Positions 10,197 through 18,726 of a stretch of DNA of 64,000 nt are shown here, in pieces. Location: contig NZ_PJKB01000002.1 of the NCBI RefSeq assembly GCF_002884975.1, positions 391,368 to 455,367 on the forward strand. Direction: 5' to 3'. The first letter of the stretch is position 1. Each line of letters begins with the position of its first letter. The notes beneath the pieces are model-generated. The model was not told where the DNA came from, did not search any database, and worked only from the letters and a program-made list of their open reading frames with translations. The position numbers and the translations under genes were made by a program. This DNA is from Akkermansia muciniphila (GTDB lineage Bacteria > Verrucomicrobiota > Verrucomicrobiia > Verrucomicrobiales > Akkermansiaceae).

Positions 10197-11888
10197 ATGC
10201 TTCCGGAGAAGACAGAAAAAAGGCCCATTTACGTGATCGGCCACCAGAATCCGGATACGGATGCCATTTGTTCCGCCATAGGTAATGCGGAGTTTTTAAG
10301 AGCCCATGGCGAACCTGACGCCATTGCCGCCAGATGCGGGGAGATGACGCTGAGAACGTCCTGGGTGCTGGAAAAGGCCGGATTGCCGGAACCGCTCCTG
10401 GTTTATGACGTAACGCCCACTGCCGGGACGATCTGCCGCCGTGACGTGATCAGCGTAAGTCCGGATGATACGTTCCTGACGGCGTACCGCAGGATGACGG
10501 AGAACTCCCTTCAGACCATTCCGGTGGTTGATACTGACCACAATCTTCATGGACTGCTGCGTTATTTTGATTTGCTGAGCCTGCTGATGCCTCTGAACAT
10601 GACGGAGATGAATGTGCGCTCCGTTTTTTCCAGCCTGAGCAACATTGCCACTACCATTGACGGCAAGTGCCTGACGGGGGAGACCCTGAGTGAGGAAGAG
10701 ACGCAGAATATCATTCTGGTGGGGGCTTCCAGCGAACCGAGCGTCCGGACGAGGCTTGCCAATTACAAAAGAAAGGGCATGGTCCGGGACCTGATCGTTA
10801 TTTGCGGGGACCGCCCGAACGTGCAGCTTTATGCCGTGGAGCACGGGGTGCGCGCCCTGGTGACCACCTCCGGGGCGTTCCCGTCCCTGGATATTATTGA
10901 GACGGCCCAGACGACAGGCACGTGCATTTTAAGCACCCCGTGGGATACGGCCAGTGTGGGCCAGTTGATCCGTTGCTCCCGTAAGGTAATGGAGCAGGTG
11001 CACAAGGATTATACGGTTTTTCCGGAGAATATGCCGTTGCCTGAATTGAGGCAGGCCGCAGTGAAGAGCAAGCAGGCGCTGTTCCCCGTAATGAGCATCA
11101 GGATCGGCAAGATGATCGGCGTGTTGAGCAAGACGGACCTGGTGGACCCGCCCCGCATGCGTGTAGCACTGGTGGACCATAATGAATTTTCACAGGCCGT
11201 CAAGGGGGTGGAGGAAGCGGAAATCGTGGAAGTCATGGACCATCACCGCCTGGGCACCCAGATTTCCACCCGGGATCCGATCCGCTTTTTGAATGAGCCT
11301 GTGGGCTCCACTTCCACCCTGGTGGCGCGCAGGTTTTACCACCGTGATGCGGAGCCTTCACAGGCCGTGGCGATTTGCCTGTGCGCCGGGATTCTTTCCG
11401 ATACACTGAACCTGACGTCCCCCACCACGGCGCGGGCGGACAGGGAGATGCTGGAATGGCTGACCGGCATTGCCAAAATAGACGCCAAAAAGTTCACGGA
11501 GGAGTTTTTCGCCACCGGTTCCCTGCTGCGCTCCAAAACGGCGCCTTCCGCGATTATCCAGGCGGACAGGAAAACCTTTACGGAGTACGGGCACAAGATC
11601 AGCATCTCACAGATTGAGGAGATAGGCATCTTCGGCCTTCAGGAAGTTCAGGATGACCTGGTGAAGGAGCTTCAGAAATTGGTGGAGGAAGAAGGGTTGA
11701 AACTCGCATGCCTCCTGGTCACGGACATAGTCACGCATGATTCCATGCTGCTGGCTGTGGGGGATGAAGAAGTGCTGGAGCACATTGAGTACGAACGGCT
11801 GGGGCCCAACCTGTTTTCCGCCGCTGATGTAGTCAGCCGCAAGAAGCAGCTTTTCCCGGCTATTTCCCGTGCATTGAAAACCCTGTAG
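10197..11888 (+). CDS. ppaC: Mn-dependent inorganic pyrophosphatase with CBS/DRTGG insert
   Basis: Family II (DHH-type) inorganic diphosphatase that hydrolyses PPi to two phosphates and so pulls biosynthetic reactions forward. The N-terminal DHH motif is GHQNPDTDAICSAIG. The catalytic core resumes at VALVDHNEF and VMDHHRLG, and the C-terminal DHHA2 domain ends in SRKKQLFP, typical of the family. Between them, residues of about 65-300 hold two CBS modules flanking a DRTGG-like domain (VISVSPDDTFLTAYRRM, GKMIGVLSKTDLV). In known CBS-PPases this insert binds adenine nucleotides for allosteric control. ATG 10197 is preferred over GTG 10179 because an AGGAAA lies about 8 nt before it. Likely co-transcribed with the TonB-like gene. 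Confidence 0.93.
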   Translation: MLPEKTEKRPIYVIGHQNPDTDAICSAIGNAEFLRAHGEPDAIAARCGEMTLRTSWVLEKAGLPEPLLVYDVTPTAGTICRRDVISVSPDDTFLTAYRRMTENSLQTIPVVDTDHNLHGLLRYFDLLSLLMPLNMTEMNVRSVFSSLSNIATTIDGKCLTGETLSEEETQNIILVGASSEPSVRTRLANYKRKGMVRDLIVICGDRPNVQLYAVEHGVRALVTTSGAFPSLDIIETAQTTGTCILSTPWDTASVGQLIRCSRKVMEQVHKDYTVFPENMPLPELRQAAVKSKQALFPVMSIRIGKMIGVLSKTDLVDPPRMRVALVDHNEFSQAVKGVEEAEIVEVMDHHRLGTQISTRDPIRFLNEPVGSTSTLVARRFYHRDAEPSQAVAICLCAGILSDTLNLTSPTTARADREMLEWLTGIAKIDAKKFTEEFFATGSLLRSKTAPSAIIQADRKTFTEYGHKISISQIEEIGIFGLQEVQDDLVKELQKLVEEEGLKLACLLVTDIVTHDSMLLAVGDEEVLEHIEYERLGPNLFSAADVVSRKKQLFPAISRALKTL

Positions 11889-11918
11889 ATGTGACGGGGG
11901 AATTCATTTCCGCGTTTT

Positions 11919-11935
11919 AACGGGGCAGCCCCGTT
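11919..11935. terminator. Short GC hairpin between convergent genes
   Basis: AACGGGG-CAG-CCCCGTT, a 7-bp stem between the stops of the pyrophosphatase gene and the EEP-like gene. A TTTTTA follows 11 nt later. A weak terminator candidate. Confidence 0.4.
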
Positions 11936-11986
11936 CCGGAGAAATTTTTATGCGGAAACGGCTTAATCAGCCGCGCAGGAAGCAAA

Positions 11987-13027
11987 TCAGGGCATCGAAA
12001 TGTCCGCCAGGATGGAACGGCGGACGGTATCCGGTATCAGCACGGTGCTGGCGCGTTCAGGTTTGAGCGGCGGTGTGCAGAAGACACGGTCCAGGCGCAG
12101 CAGCGGGAAGTTGACGGGATGGGTAGCCCCGTATCCGGCGCCTTTAAGCTTGAAGCAATCCTGAAAGTCGCTGCTGAGTTTGGAGAAGATGGGGGATTGG
12201 GGAGCGGCGCTGAAGTTCCCGGCCAGGATGATGGGCAGTTCTCCGTGCTGGCTTCCTACCTCCTTCAGGGTATCAAACAGGTACTGGAGCTGTTTGCGGT
12301 GAATGAACCGGAGTGTGTGGAAGTATTTCCAGCAGGCGGGGGAATAAAGGTCAAAGCGGTGTTCAAAGGGCTCCAGGCTGATGTTGATAAGCCGTATTGC
12401 CAAGGAAGAGTTTTCCGGTATCCAGTCTACGATCAGGCCTGAGGTATCCGTGATGCTTTGCGCCGGACCTATCTGGCCGTGGCGTACAATGATGGCGCAG
12501 CTTCCAATTTGCTTGATGTAGGAGGTGCGCCCGAAGATGCTGTAGGCAAATTTGAGCGTCCGGTTGTGGTTGCTGCAGCCCTGGATGAAGATGACGTCCG
12601 CCCGGAGTTTGGATATCTGTTCAATGGGCGGGTTTTCCACGCAGCCGCCGTACAGGGTAAGGATTCTGATTTGGCGGGAATCCGGCGCCGGGGGCATTTT
12701 GTAATACTCCATTCCCGTTCTGGCAATGGGAGGAATGAAATCCGTGATGACGATGCCGTATGCAAACCAGACAATGACGCCGAGCAGCCCGATCCGGGAA
12801 CCGAAAATCAGCCACGCCAGAAGCGCCGGGAAGGAGAAGATAAGACAACACGCCCAGATGGGCAGTGAAGTCATGAAGGCCATCGTGTCCGAGCCGGTCC
12901 AGAAAATGGTGACGACGATGACCCACAGGCACAGAGAGACGCAACCCAGCGCTATCCCCAGGTGGTTGACACCGGATAACGCAGGCAGTGGTTCTGCCAG
13001 ATGTTTGCGCCTTCTGAGCCTGTGCAC
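11987..13027 (-). CDS. Membrane protein with degenerate EEP-fold domain
   Basis: A 346-residue protein with three hydrophobic helices (about 20-45, 50-78, 80-100) and a C-terminal domain built like the endonuclease/exonuclease/phosphatase (EEP) fold. The order of strands and motifs is recognisable: ILTLYGG, DVIFIQG (about 144-150), LPIILAGNFSAAP (about 264-276) and LDRVFCT (about 312). Each usual catalytic residue is replaced. The Glu after the second strand (IQE) is Gly150, GDFN is GNFS (270-273), and the terminal SDH is absent. It is therefore probably not a working nuclease or phosphatase and may bind a ligand instead. It is third in a dnaX-ybaB operon, 13 nt after ybaB. Confidence 0.7.
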   Translation of the reverse strand: MHRLRRRKHLAEPLPALSGVNHLGIALGCVSLCLWVIVVTIFWTGSDTMAFMTSLPIWACCLIFSFPALLAWLIFGSRIGLLGVIVWFAYGIVITDFIPPIARTGMEYYKMPPAPDSRQIRILTLYGGCVENPPIEQISKLRADVIFIQGCSNHNRTLKFAYSIFGRTSYIKQIGSCAIIVRHGQIGPAQSITDTSGLIVDWIPENSSLAIRLINISLEPFEHRFDLYSPACWKYFHTLRFIHRKQLQYLFDTLKEVGSQHGELPIILAGNFSAAPQSPIFSKLSSDFQDCFKLKGAGYGATHPVNFPLLRLDRVFCTPPLKPERASTVLIPDTVRRSILADISMP

Positions 13028-13039
13028 GGTTATGGTAGG

Positions 13040-13354
13040 TTAAAAGCCCATGCCGGGGGGCAGGTCCAGGCCGCCCGTCAGTTTTTTCATTTCCGCAGCG
13101 GCGGTTTCCTTGCCCTTGGCGATGGCGGCATTAATGGTTTGCAGGAGCAGGTCCTGGAGAAATTCGGAATCGGACGGATCAATGATGGAAGGATCAATGA
13201 CCAGTTCCGTGAGGTTGCCGTCACAGGTGGCGGTGACTTTCAGCTTGCCGCCCGCGCCTTCGAGAGTAACGGTTTGGGAGGCCAGTTTTTCCTGGGCGGC
13301 GGCAAGTCCGGCCTGCATCTGCTGGACCTGCTTCATCATTTTCATCATGTTCAT
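13040..13354 (-). CDS. ybaB: YbaB/EbfC family nucleoid-associated protein
   Basis: A 104-residue DNA-binding protein of the YbaB/EbfC family. It starts with a Met/Gln-rich helix (MMKQVQQMQAGLAAAQEKL). The central beta region TVTLEGAGGKLKVTATCDG and the conserved LQDLLLQTINAAIAKGKE helix follow. These proteins form tweezer-like dimers that bind DNA and influence nucleoid organisation. It follows dnaX by 33 nt, the widely conserved dnaX-ybaB arrangement. recR, which often comes next, is not here. Confidence 0.93.
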   Translation of the reverse strand: MNMMKMMKQVQQMQAGLAAAQEKLASQTVTLEGAGGKLKVTATCDGNLTELVIDPSIIDPSDSEFLQDLLLQTINAAIAKGKETAAAEMKKLTGGLDLPPGMGF

Positions 13355-13386
13355 GGCTGTTGTATTTGGAGATGTGGGTTGATGTA

Positions 13387-15588
13387 TTATTGGGAAATGA
13401 TACGGGCGCGGAATATTTCCATGGCGGCGTCAATCAGGGGGTCCGTATAGTAGGTGCTATCTTCATTCTCCTCTTTGACGGGTTCCCTGACGGCCGCAAC
13501 GGGTTTTTCCCGGGAAGCCTGGGGTTTGGGGGCCGGAGCGGAGGCCGCCGGGGGCGGGGGCGCCGGGAGCGGGGCCAGTTCTTCCTGGACAGGTTCCGGA
13601 ATGGAGGCATCCTGGCGGATGGAGATGGTAACGGGAGTGCCGCTGCGTTTGGAGAGGTCCGCTTCCAGGGCGGCGCGGAGAGGGCCGGAACCCAGACTGT
13701 CCATTCCCTGATGGTCGGAGGGGTGAAAGGAGACGGCCACAAATGCGCCGTCATGGCCGGAAAAGACGCTGTTTGCCAGAAAGTCCGCCTGCAGGGGGAA
13801 GTTGGCGGCGGCCTGTTCCAGCGCCGCTTTCCAGTCTTCCTCTGTGATGGTTCTTCCAGATTGAAGAACAGGGGACTGCGGCTCCTCTTTTACTGCGGGA
13901 GCAGAGGTGCGGGAAGGTGCGCTTGCTGCATCAAACAGGTTATCAAAGAAACTGCTCGTTCGCCTTTCCGGAGGCAGGCTTTCCTCAGGGTCCATGAAGG
14001 TGGGTTCCGGAGAATCCGGAGGGGATACCGGAGCATCCGAGATGGCGGAGGCGGGGCGCTGGGGTTCCGCCGGGATTTCAGGAACGGGTTCCTGCTGAGG
14101 TTCAGGTGCGGAATAAAGGGGTTCTTCCTCCGGAAGAGAAGGGGGAGGTTCTTCCTCCATGGCTGCTGCCGGGACCTGCGGTTGCGGTTCGGGTGCCTCT
14201 GCGGGAGCGGGCGCCGCCGGAGCACTGGCGGGTTCACTCTGCTGCACGGCGCTCGCCGGGGACGGTTTGGCCGGGGAAAAATCCGGAACCGGGTCCATCA
14301 GGTGCTCTTCCGGAGCGGGTTCCGGTTTTTCCACAGGAATGGGCGCCTGGACAGGTGCCGGAGGTTCCGGGGCAGGCGCTGTAACAGAAGCCGCAGGCGC
14401 CTTTTGTTCCTGGCGGTCAGAGGGCGCTTGTGCGGGGGCGGGTATGGAGGCGGTCAGCGGCGCGCCTTCCAGAGCCATGATAATATCACTGATGCTGGCT
14501 TCCGCCAGGGCGTGGACGGCCTTGATCAGGCCCATTTCCAGATGCAGCCTTTTATTGGTTGACCAGCGCATCTTGTCTTCCGTTTCCGCCAGGACTTCCA
14601 CCAGGCGCAGAATCTTGTCCGTCTGGGTGCGTTTGACGAGTTCGGCGAGTTCCTCCTTGGAGGCTTCCGGGAGGGAGTCAAAGCTGGCTTCCGGATCCAC
14701 CTTGGAGACCAGAATTTCACGTACGGCGGAAATGATTTCAGACAGGAACTGGCCCATGTCTCTTCCCGCCTCCGCCTGCTCATGCAGAAGGTGGAGCAGG
14801 GACGGGAGCTCCTTGTTCAGAATGAGCGCCAGAGCATGCGCCACGGTTTCCCGGGAAGTGATGCCGAAGATGTGGAGCACCTGTTCCTCTTCAATCTGGT
14901 TTCCGCAGAAGGAAACCAGCTGGTCCAGCATGGACTGGGCATCCCGCATGCCGCCGTCCGCCACCTTGGCTACGGCAAAGGCCGCTTCACGGCTCAGGCT
15001 CACTCCTTCCGCAGAAGCGATGTGGAGCAGGTGTTCCGCAATGATTTCGGAGGGAATGGGGCGCAGGTCAAAACGCTGGCAGCGCGACAGGATGGTCGGC
15101 AGAATCTTGTGGGGTTCCGTCGTCGCAAAAATGAATTTGACGTGGGGAGGCGGTTCCTCCAGCGTTTTCAGCAGGGCGTTGAAGGATTCCTTGGTGAGCA
15201 TGTGCACCTCATCTATATAGACAATGCGGAAATTCCCCCGGCTGGGGGCAAAGCGCACATTGTCCCGAAGGTCGCGGATGTGGTCGATGCCGCGGTTGGA
15301 TGCGCCGTCTATTTCAAGAACGTCCAGGCTCCGGCCCTCCGCGATCTCTTCACAGATGTCTTCATGCGGGTCAAAATCCACTTTCGGGCCGCCGCTGCAA
15401 TTCAGGGCTTTTGCGAAAATTCTGGCAGTGGATGTTTTTCCCGTCCCGCGCGGTCCTACAAAAAGGTAGGCATGCGCGAGGCGATTGTGCTCAATGGCGT
15501 TTTTCAACGTCTGGACGACATGATCCTGTCCGAGGACGTCATTGAATGTCAGAGGACGATATTTTCTGGCAAAGACCTGGTAACTCAC
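13387..15588 (-). CDS. dnaX: DNA polymerase III gamma/tau subunit
   Basis: Clamp-loader ATPase of the replisome, 733 residues. The AAA+ core includes Walker A GPRGTGKTSTAR (45-56), Walker B-type VYIDEVHMLT, sensor ATTEPHKILPTILSRCQRF, and the helical oligomerisation domain up to about 370. The usual four-Cys zinc site after LNC is mostly lost: only Cys64 and Cys79 remain in LNCSGGPKVDFDPHEDICEE. From about 380 to 600 there is a Pro/Ala/Glu-rich linker, followed by a smaller folded C-terminal tail. I see no slippery A-rich heptamer that would clearly give a separate gamma form. First gene of the dnaX-ybaB-EEP operon. Confidence 0.95.
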   Translation of the reverse strand: MSYQVFARKYRPLTFNDVLGQDHVVQTLKNAIEHNRLAHAYLFVGPRGTGKTSTARIFAKALNCSGGPKVDFDPHEDICEEIAEGRSLDVLEIDGASNRGIDHIRDLRDNVRFAPSRGNFRIVYIDEVHMLTKESFNALLKTLEEPPPHVKFIFATTEPHKILPTILSRCQRFDLRPIPSEIIAEHLLHIASAEGVSLSREAAFAVAKVADGGMRDAQSMLDQLVSFCGNQIEEEQVLHIFGITSRETVAHALALILNKELPSLLHLLHEQAEAGRDMGQFLSEIISAVREILVSKVDPEASFDSLPEASKEELAELVKRTQTDKILRLVEVLAETEDKMRWSTNKRLHLEMGLIKAVHALAEASISDIIMALEGAPLTASIPAPAQAPSDRQEQKAPAASVTAPAPEPPAPVQAPIPVEKPEPAPEEHLMDPVPDFSPAKPSPASAVQQSEPASAPAAPAPAEAPEPQPQVPAAAMEEEPPPSLPEEEPLYSAPEPQQEPVPEIPAEPQRPASAISDAPVSPPDSPEPTFMDPEESLPPERRTSSFFDNLFDAASAPSRTSAPAVKEEPQSPVLQSGRTITEEDWKAALEQAAANFPLQADFLANSVFSGHDGAFVAVSFHPSDHQGMDSLGSGPLRAALEADLSKRSGTPVTISIRQDASIPEPVQEELAPLPAPPPPAASAPAPKPQASREKPVAAVREPVKEENEDSTYYTDPLIDAAMEIFRARIISQ

Positions 15589-15807
15589 GGTTCAGAAAGA
15601 CTAGAAGATGAGTCCCTGTTTGAAAAGAAAATAGAGCGTAATTGTTTTAAAATGTTGATAAGAGAAACTTTGCAGCCTCCCGTTACGAAGCTTTCCTGAA
15701 AAAAATATCAAGAAAACAATGAGGATGTCATTTTGATGTTGAAATGTGAAAATGTTCATGCCAATCTCACAAAAGTAACAGGAACCTTCTCATCTCTATT
15801 ATTTCCT

Positions 15808-16584
15808 ATGTGGGTCAAAGTATCAATTGCAGCCTTGGTCATAGCTCTTCTCGGCGGAGCCATGTATTATCTTGATAACGAGGAAGCTCTAACCAAGGAG
15901 CGTAAGGAATGCGTCTCTCGCTATAAGAACCTGAACGGTCTTCGCGGTGAGTTCACGGAAGAAAAGACAAAATATGTCGACTTCCTGGTGAAAAATGAAG
16001 GGTTGACAAACGATATCAATGCCTTAACCAAGCAGAAGGACGAGCTGGAAGCCAAGAATCAGGAGCTTGCCGCCGCCAACGAGGCCAAGAAAACGGACCT
16101 CCAGGCACAGCAAACCGCCTTGGCGGAGCTTCAGTCCAAGAGCAAGGACATGGAAAGCATCCAGGCCATTGCGGACAAGATCAAGGGATTGGAAGAAGAA
16201 TCCAAGCAACTGGAAGTGGTCAAGCAGGCTGAACAGGGCAAGCATGACGCCATCGTGGCGGAAACGGAGCAGCTTGTCGTGAACAATGCGGCCCTTCGCC
16301 AGCTCAAGGCTGACCAGGATGCGCATCTTTCCCCGCCCAACCTGAAAACGCGCGTTTCCCAGGTGATTGATGATTTCAATGTAGTGGTAATTGACGGCGG
16401 CGCTGCCGATCTGGGCGTGGTGCCCGGTTCCAAGCTGGCCGTGATGAGGGACGGCAACAAAATTGCCGAGCTTGACGTGAACGCTGTTGAATCCCGTGTT
16501 TCCACGGCTACCATCCTCCCCACCACGGTAACCGCCGGCGAACGTGTTGAAGCCGGAGACATCGTTGTATCCGTCCGCCCGTAG
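15808..16584 (+). CDS. Membrane-anchored coiled-coil protein, copy 1
   Basis: Not a family I can name. The protein of about 258 residues opens with a transmembrane segment (WVKVSIAALVIALLGGAMYY) and continues as a long Lys/Glu/Gln-rich coiled coil (about 35-180). It ends in a small beta domain (about 190-258) with the pattern FNVVVIDGGAADLGVVPGS, AVMRDGNKIAELDV and AGERVEAGDIVV. The next gene has the same architecture and a similar C-terminal domain, so the two look like a tandem duplication. ATG 15808 is preferred over ATG 15736 because codons between the two are AT-rich, unlike the rest of the gene, and because the paralogue also begins at its membrane helix. The C-terminal beta domain resembles that of FlgT-like envelope proteins; this is a weak inference. 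Confidence 0.75.
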   Translation: MWVKVSIAALVIALLGGAMYYLDNEEALTKERKECVSRYKNLNGLRGEFTEEKTKYVDFLVKNEGLTNDINALTKQKDELEAKNQELAAANEAKKTDLQAQQTALAELQSKSKDMESIQAIADKIKGLEEESKQLEVVKQAEQGKHDAIVAETEQLVVNNAALRQLKADQDAHLSPPNLKTRVSQVIDDFNVVVIDGGAADLGVVPGSKLAVMRDGNKIAELDVNAVESRVSTATILPTTVTAGERVEAGDIVVSVRP

Positions 16585-16631
16585 TCCTTTCCTGGTTCAA
16601 TACACTCCATACACTCTCACATACACACACA

Positions 16632-17447
16632 ATGAAAACTGTCTTAGTAGTTTTATTGATTCTTGCAGCAGGTGCGGGCGCCTGGTTCTCCGGTCTCAGC
16701 GGCCTCTTCGGCGTCAACGGCCAGTACCAGGACTTCAAGGAAATGATCACGTACCGCAAGGTTCTGGACAAGGAAATCCGGAATTGGACGGGATTGCGCA
16801 ATGACATGATCAAGAACCGCGGTCTGGCTGCGGAGGAAAACCTGAGCCTGACCTCCACCAAGGCTTCCGTGACGCAGCAGCGTGACGAACAGCTCTCCAA
16901 GGAAACGGAGCTGAAGGAAGAGGAAGTTCAGCTGAATGCGGACCTGTCCAAGATCAACAAGCAGATGGATGAACTCAAGGCCAAGCTGAACGACTTCGGC
17001 GTTTCCAGCGTGCAGGAAATCCAGGCGAAGATGGAATCCATGGAAGCTTCCAACAAAAAGCTTCAGGAAGACATTGACCAGATCAAGAGCGCGACGGAAG
17101 TGGCTGCCAAGAAGCGCGCCGAACAAGCTACCGAGTTGGCCGGACGCCAGAAGGAACAGGCTGAATACCGCGCCGCCCTCGCCAAGAATGGGGATGAATA
17201 TCCCGTTCTGTCCGTGGACCCGCAGTGGGGCTTTGTAGTGATTGGCGCCGGACAGGGCAGCAACATTGACCCGAACACGATCCTGCTTGTCACCCGTGAC
17301 GGCCGCAGCATCGGCAAATTAAAGGTCACTTCCCTGGAAAAAAATCAGACGGTGGCTGATATCGTCAAGGATACCGTGCCTGCCGGTATGAGCATCCAGC
17401 CCGGCGACATGGTGCAGCTTCTGCGCCCGGTGCAGTCCGCCAAATAA
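16632..17447 (+). CDS. Membrane-anchored coiled-coil protein, copy 2
   Basis: A 271-residue paralogue of the preceding gene: N-terminal transmembrane helix (KTVLVVLLILAAGAGAWF), coiled coil (about 60-190) and a C-terminal beta domain. Pieces shared with copy 1 are FVVIGAGQGSNIDPN, LLVTRDGRSIGKLKV and AGMSIQPGDMVQLL. The intergenic gap is 47 nt, so co-transcription is likely. The arrangement suggests two subunits of one envelope assembly with the globular part in the periplasm. No enzymatic motif is seen. Confidence 0.78.
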   Translation: MKTVLVVLLILAAGAGAWFSGLSGLFGVNGQYQDFKEMITYRKVLDKEIRNWTGLRNDMIKNRGLAAEENLSLTSTKASVTQQRDEQLSKETELKEEEVQLNADLSKINKQMDELKAKLNDFGVSSVQEIQAKMESMEASNKKLQEDIDQIKSATEVAAKKRAEQATELAGRQKEQAEYRAALAKNGDEYPVLSVDPQWGFVVIGAGQGSNIDPNTILLVTRDGRSIGKLKVTSLEKNQTVADIVKDTVPAGMSIQPGDMVQLLRPVQSAK

Positions 17448-17522
17448 GGTTCTGCCGCGTATTTTCCTTGAACCCCGCTGTGCCCTCCGGCATAGTGGGG
17501 TTCAACTTTTTAAAAGGAAACG

Positions 17523-17726
17523 ATGAAACGATTCACAGGTTCTCTTTTGCTCACGTCTTTCTCCCTTCTTCTTGTCTCTTCCTGCTCCTGGCTGATGGAG
17601 CCGAAGGAACATGAACGCATTCCGCAGCCCCCCCCCGGGGAGACAAAGAGTGCTCTCCCCCACAACAAGACTCAGAAATTCGAGGCGGAAGCCACCCTCG
17701 GACCGCTGGCTTCTCCACGACGTTAA
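17523..17726 (+). CDS. Small lipoprotein
   Basis: A 67-residue protein with a signal peptide and a lipobox (LLLVSSC, Cys about residue 21), then a short Pro-rich, charged mature part that should be lipid-anchored. A purine-rich GGAAAC precedes the ATG. It follows the two coiled-coil membrane paralogues by 75 nt and may belong to the same transcript. No homology recognised. Confidence 0.7.
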   Translation: MKRFTGSLLLTSFSLLLVSSCSWLMEPKEHERIPQPPPGETKSALPHNKTQKFEAEATLGPLASPRR

Positions 17727-17808
17727 AAGCGTTCAAATGACGGCGGGCGGTAATTCTGTTCTTTACAGCACCCGGCAAACCGGATACAACGCACCCCGAT
17801 TTTCAAGC

Positions 17809-17897
17809 GGAGAGATGGCTGAGCTGGTCTAAGGCACTCGACTCGAAATCGAACGTAGGGCAACCTACCGTGGGTTCGAATCCCACTCTCTCCGCCA
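17809..17897 (+). tRNA. tRNA-Ser (anticodon CGA)
   Basis: An 89-nt class II tRNA with acceptor GGAGAGA/TCTCTCC, anticodon loop CTCGAAA (anticodon CGA) closed by TCGA/TCGA, a long variable arm (GTAGGGCAACCTAC), T-arm GTGGG-TTCGAAT-CCCAC, and an encoded GCCA. Reads UCG codons. Confidence 0.95.
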
Positions 17898-17908
17898 CTT
17901 TTTAATGG

Positions 17909-17935
17909 AAGCCCGTCCTTGAGACGGGCTTTTTT
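17909..17935 (+). terminator. Rho-independent terminator after tRNA-Ser
   Basis: AAGCCCGTC-CTTGA-GACGGGCTT followed by TTTTTG, 11 nt after the tRNA end. Confidence 0.85.
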
Positions 17936-17984
17936 GTCCCTTGGTGCGGGGAATATCCATCCGGGAAATACGGAGGAAGGTTAT

Positions 17985-18725
17985 TCAATGATAGAGGGGG
18001 CGTCCTTTGATGGCTTCCTTGAGCCGCTCCCCGTTGGGATGGTTGTAGCTGTAGTAGTTCCTGGATGCCGTTTCGGTGGGTTTTCCGATGATGATATGGT
18101 CCAGGAAACGGACGCCGAGGAGTTTGGCGCATTCCCGGACGCGTTCTGTCAGGAGGTCGTCCGTGCGGCTGGGCGCCGGATTTCCGCTGGGGTGATTGTG
18201 CGCCAGAATGAAGCCGTAGGCGTTATGGATGACGGAAGGGCGCAGGATGTCGCGCGGGTGGGCAATGGATTCGTTCAGGGTGCCGCTGGAGATTTCCACA
18301 GGCTTGATGAGGCTGCATTTGGTATCCAGCAGCAGAACAAGCACGGTTTCCCTGTCCCTCCAGCGCATCGCGGTGGTCAAATAGTCGTAGACGTCTTCAG
18401 GCGTCTGGATGGGGCGCCGCATCATCGTTTCCCGTAGGGCCCGCGCGCCCAGTTCGAAAGCGGCGCTCAGCGTGGCCGCTTTCGCCATGCCTATTCCCTT
18501 GCAGATGTCCGCTATTTCCGCGGCATCCATGTGGGCCAGGGCATCCAGGGAGCCTGCGGACTGGATCAGGTCCGAGGACATGTCCAGTACGTTTTTTCCC
18601 TTGATACCCATCCGCAGGAAGATCGCCAGCAGTTCCGCATTGCTGAGGCTGTGCCTTCCCTGGCGCAGCAGTTTCTCCCTCGGCAGGGATTGGGAGGGGA
18701 GGTCCTGGAGTTTGCGGTAGGCCAT
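17985..18725 (-). CDS. radC: RadC family (JAB/MPN-domain) protein
   Basis: A 246-residue RadC-family protein. The N-terminus carries a helix-hairpin-helix-like region (LSNAELLAIFLRMG, ICKGIGMAKAATLSAAFELG). The C-terminal JAMM metal-site motif is FILAHNHPSGNPAPSRTDD, with both His and the Asp present. The family was named for DNA repair, but its biochemical role remains uncertain. It starts 2 nt past the stop of the NAD(P)H-hydrate repair gene, so the two are translationally linked. Confidence 0.93.
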   Translation of the reverse strand: MAYRKLQDLPSQSLPREKLLRQGRHSLSNAELLAIFLRMGIKGKNVLDMSSDLIQSAGSLDALAHMDAAEIADICKGIGMAKAATLSAAFELGARALRETMMRRPIQTPEDVYDYLTTAMRWRDRETVLVLLLDTKCSLIKPVEISSGTLNESIAHPRDILRPSVIHNAYGFILAHNHPSGNPAPSRTDDLLTERVRECAKLLGVRFLDHIIIGKPTETASRNYYSYNHPNGERLKEAIKGRPLYH

Positions 18726-18726
18726 G

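Noticed and set aside
13360..14562. 400-codon plus-strand open frame
   Set aside because: Antisense of the Pro/Ala-rich linker of dnaX; the Gly/Arg-rich translation is the mirror of that composition.
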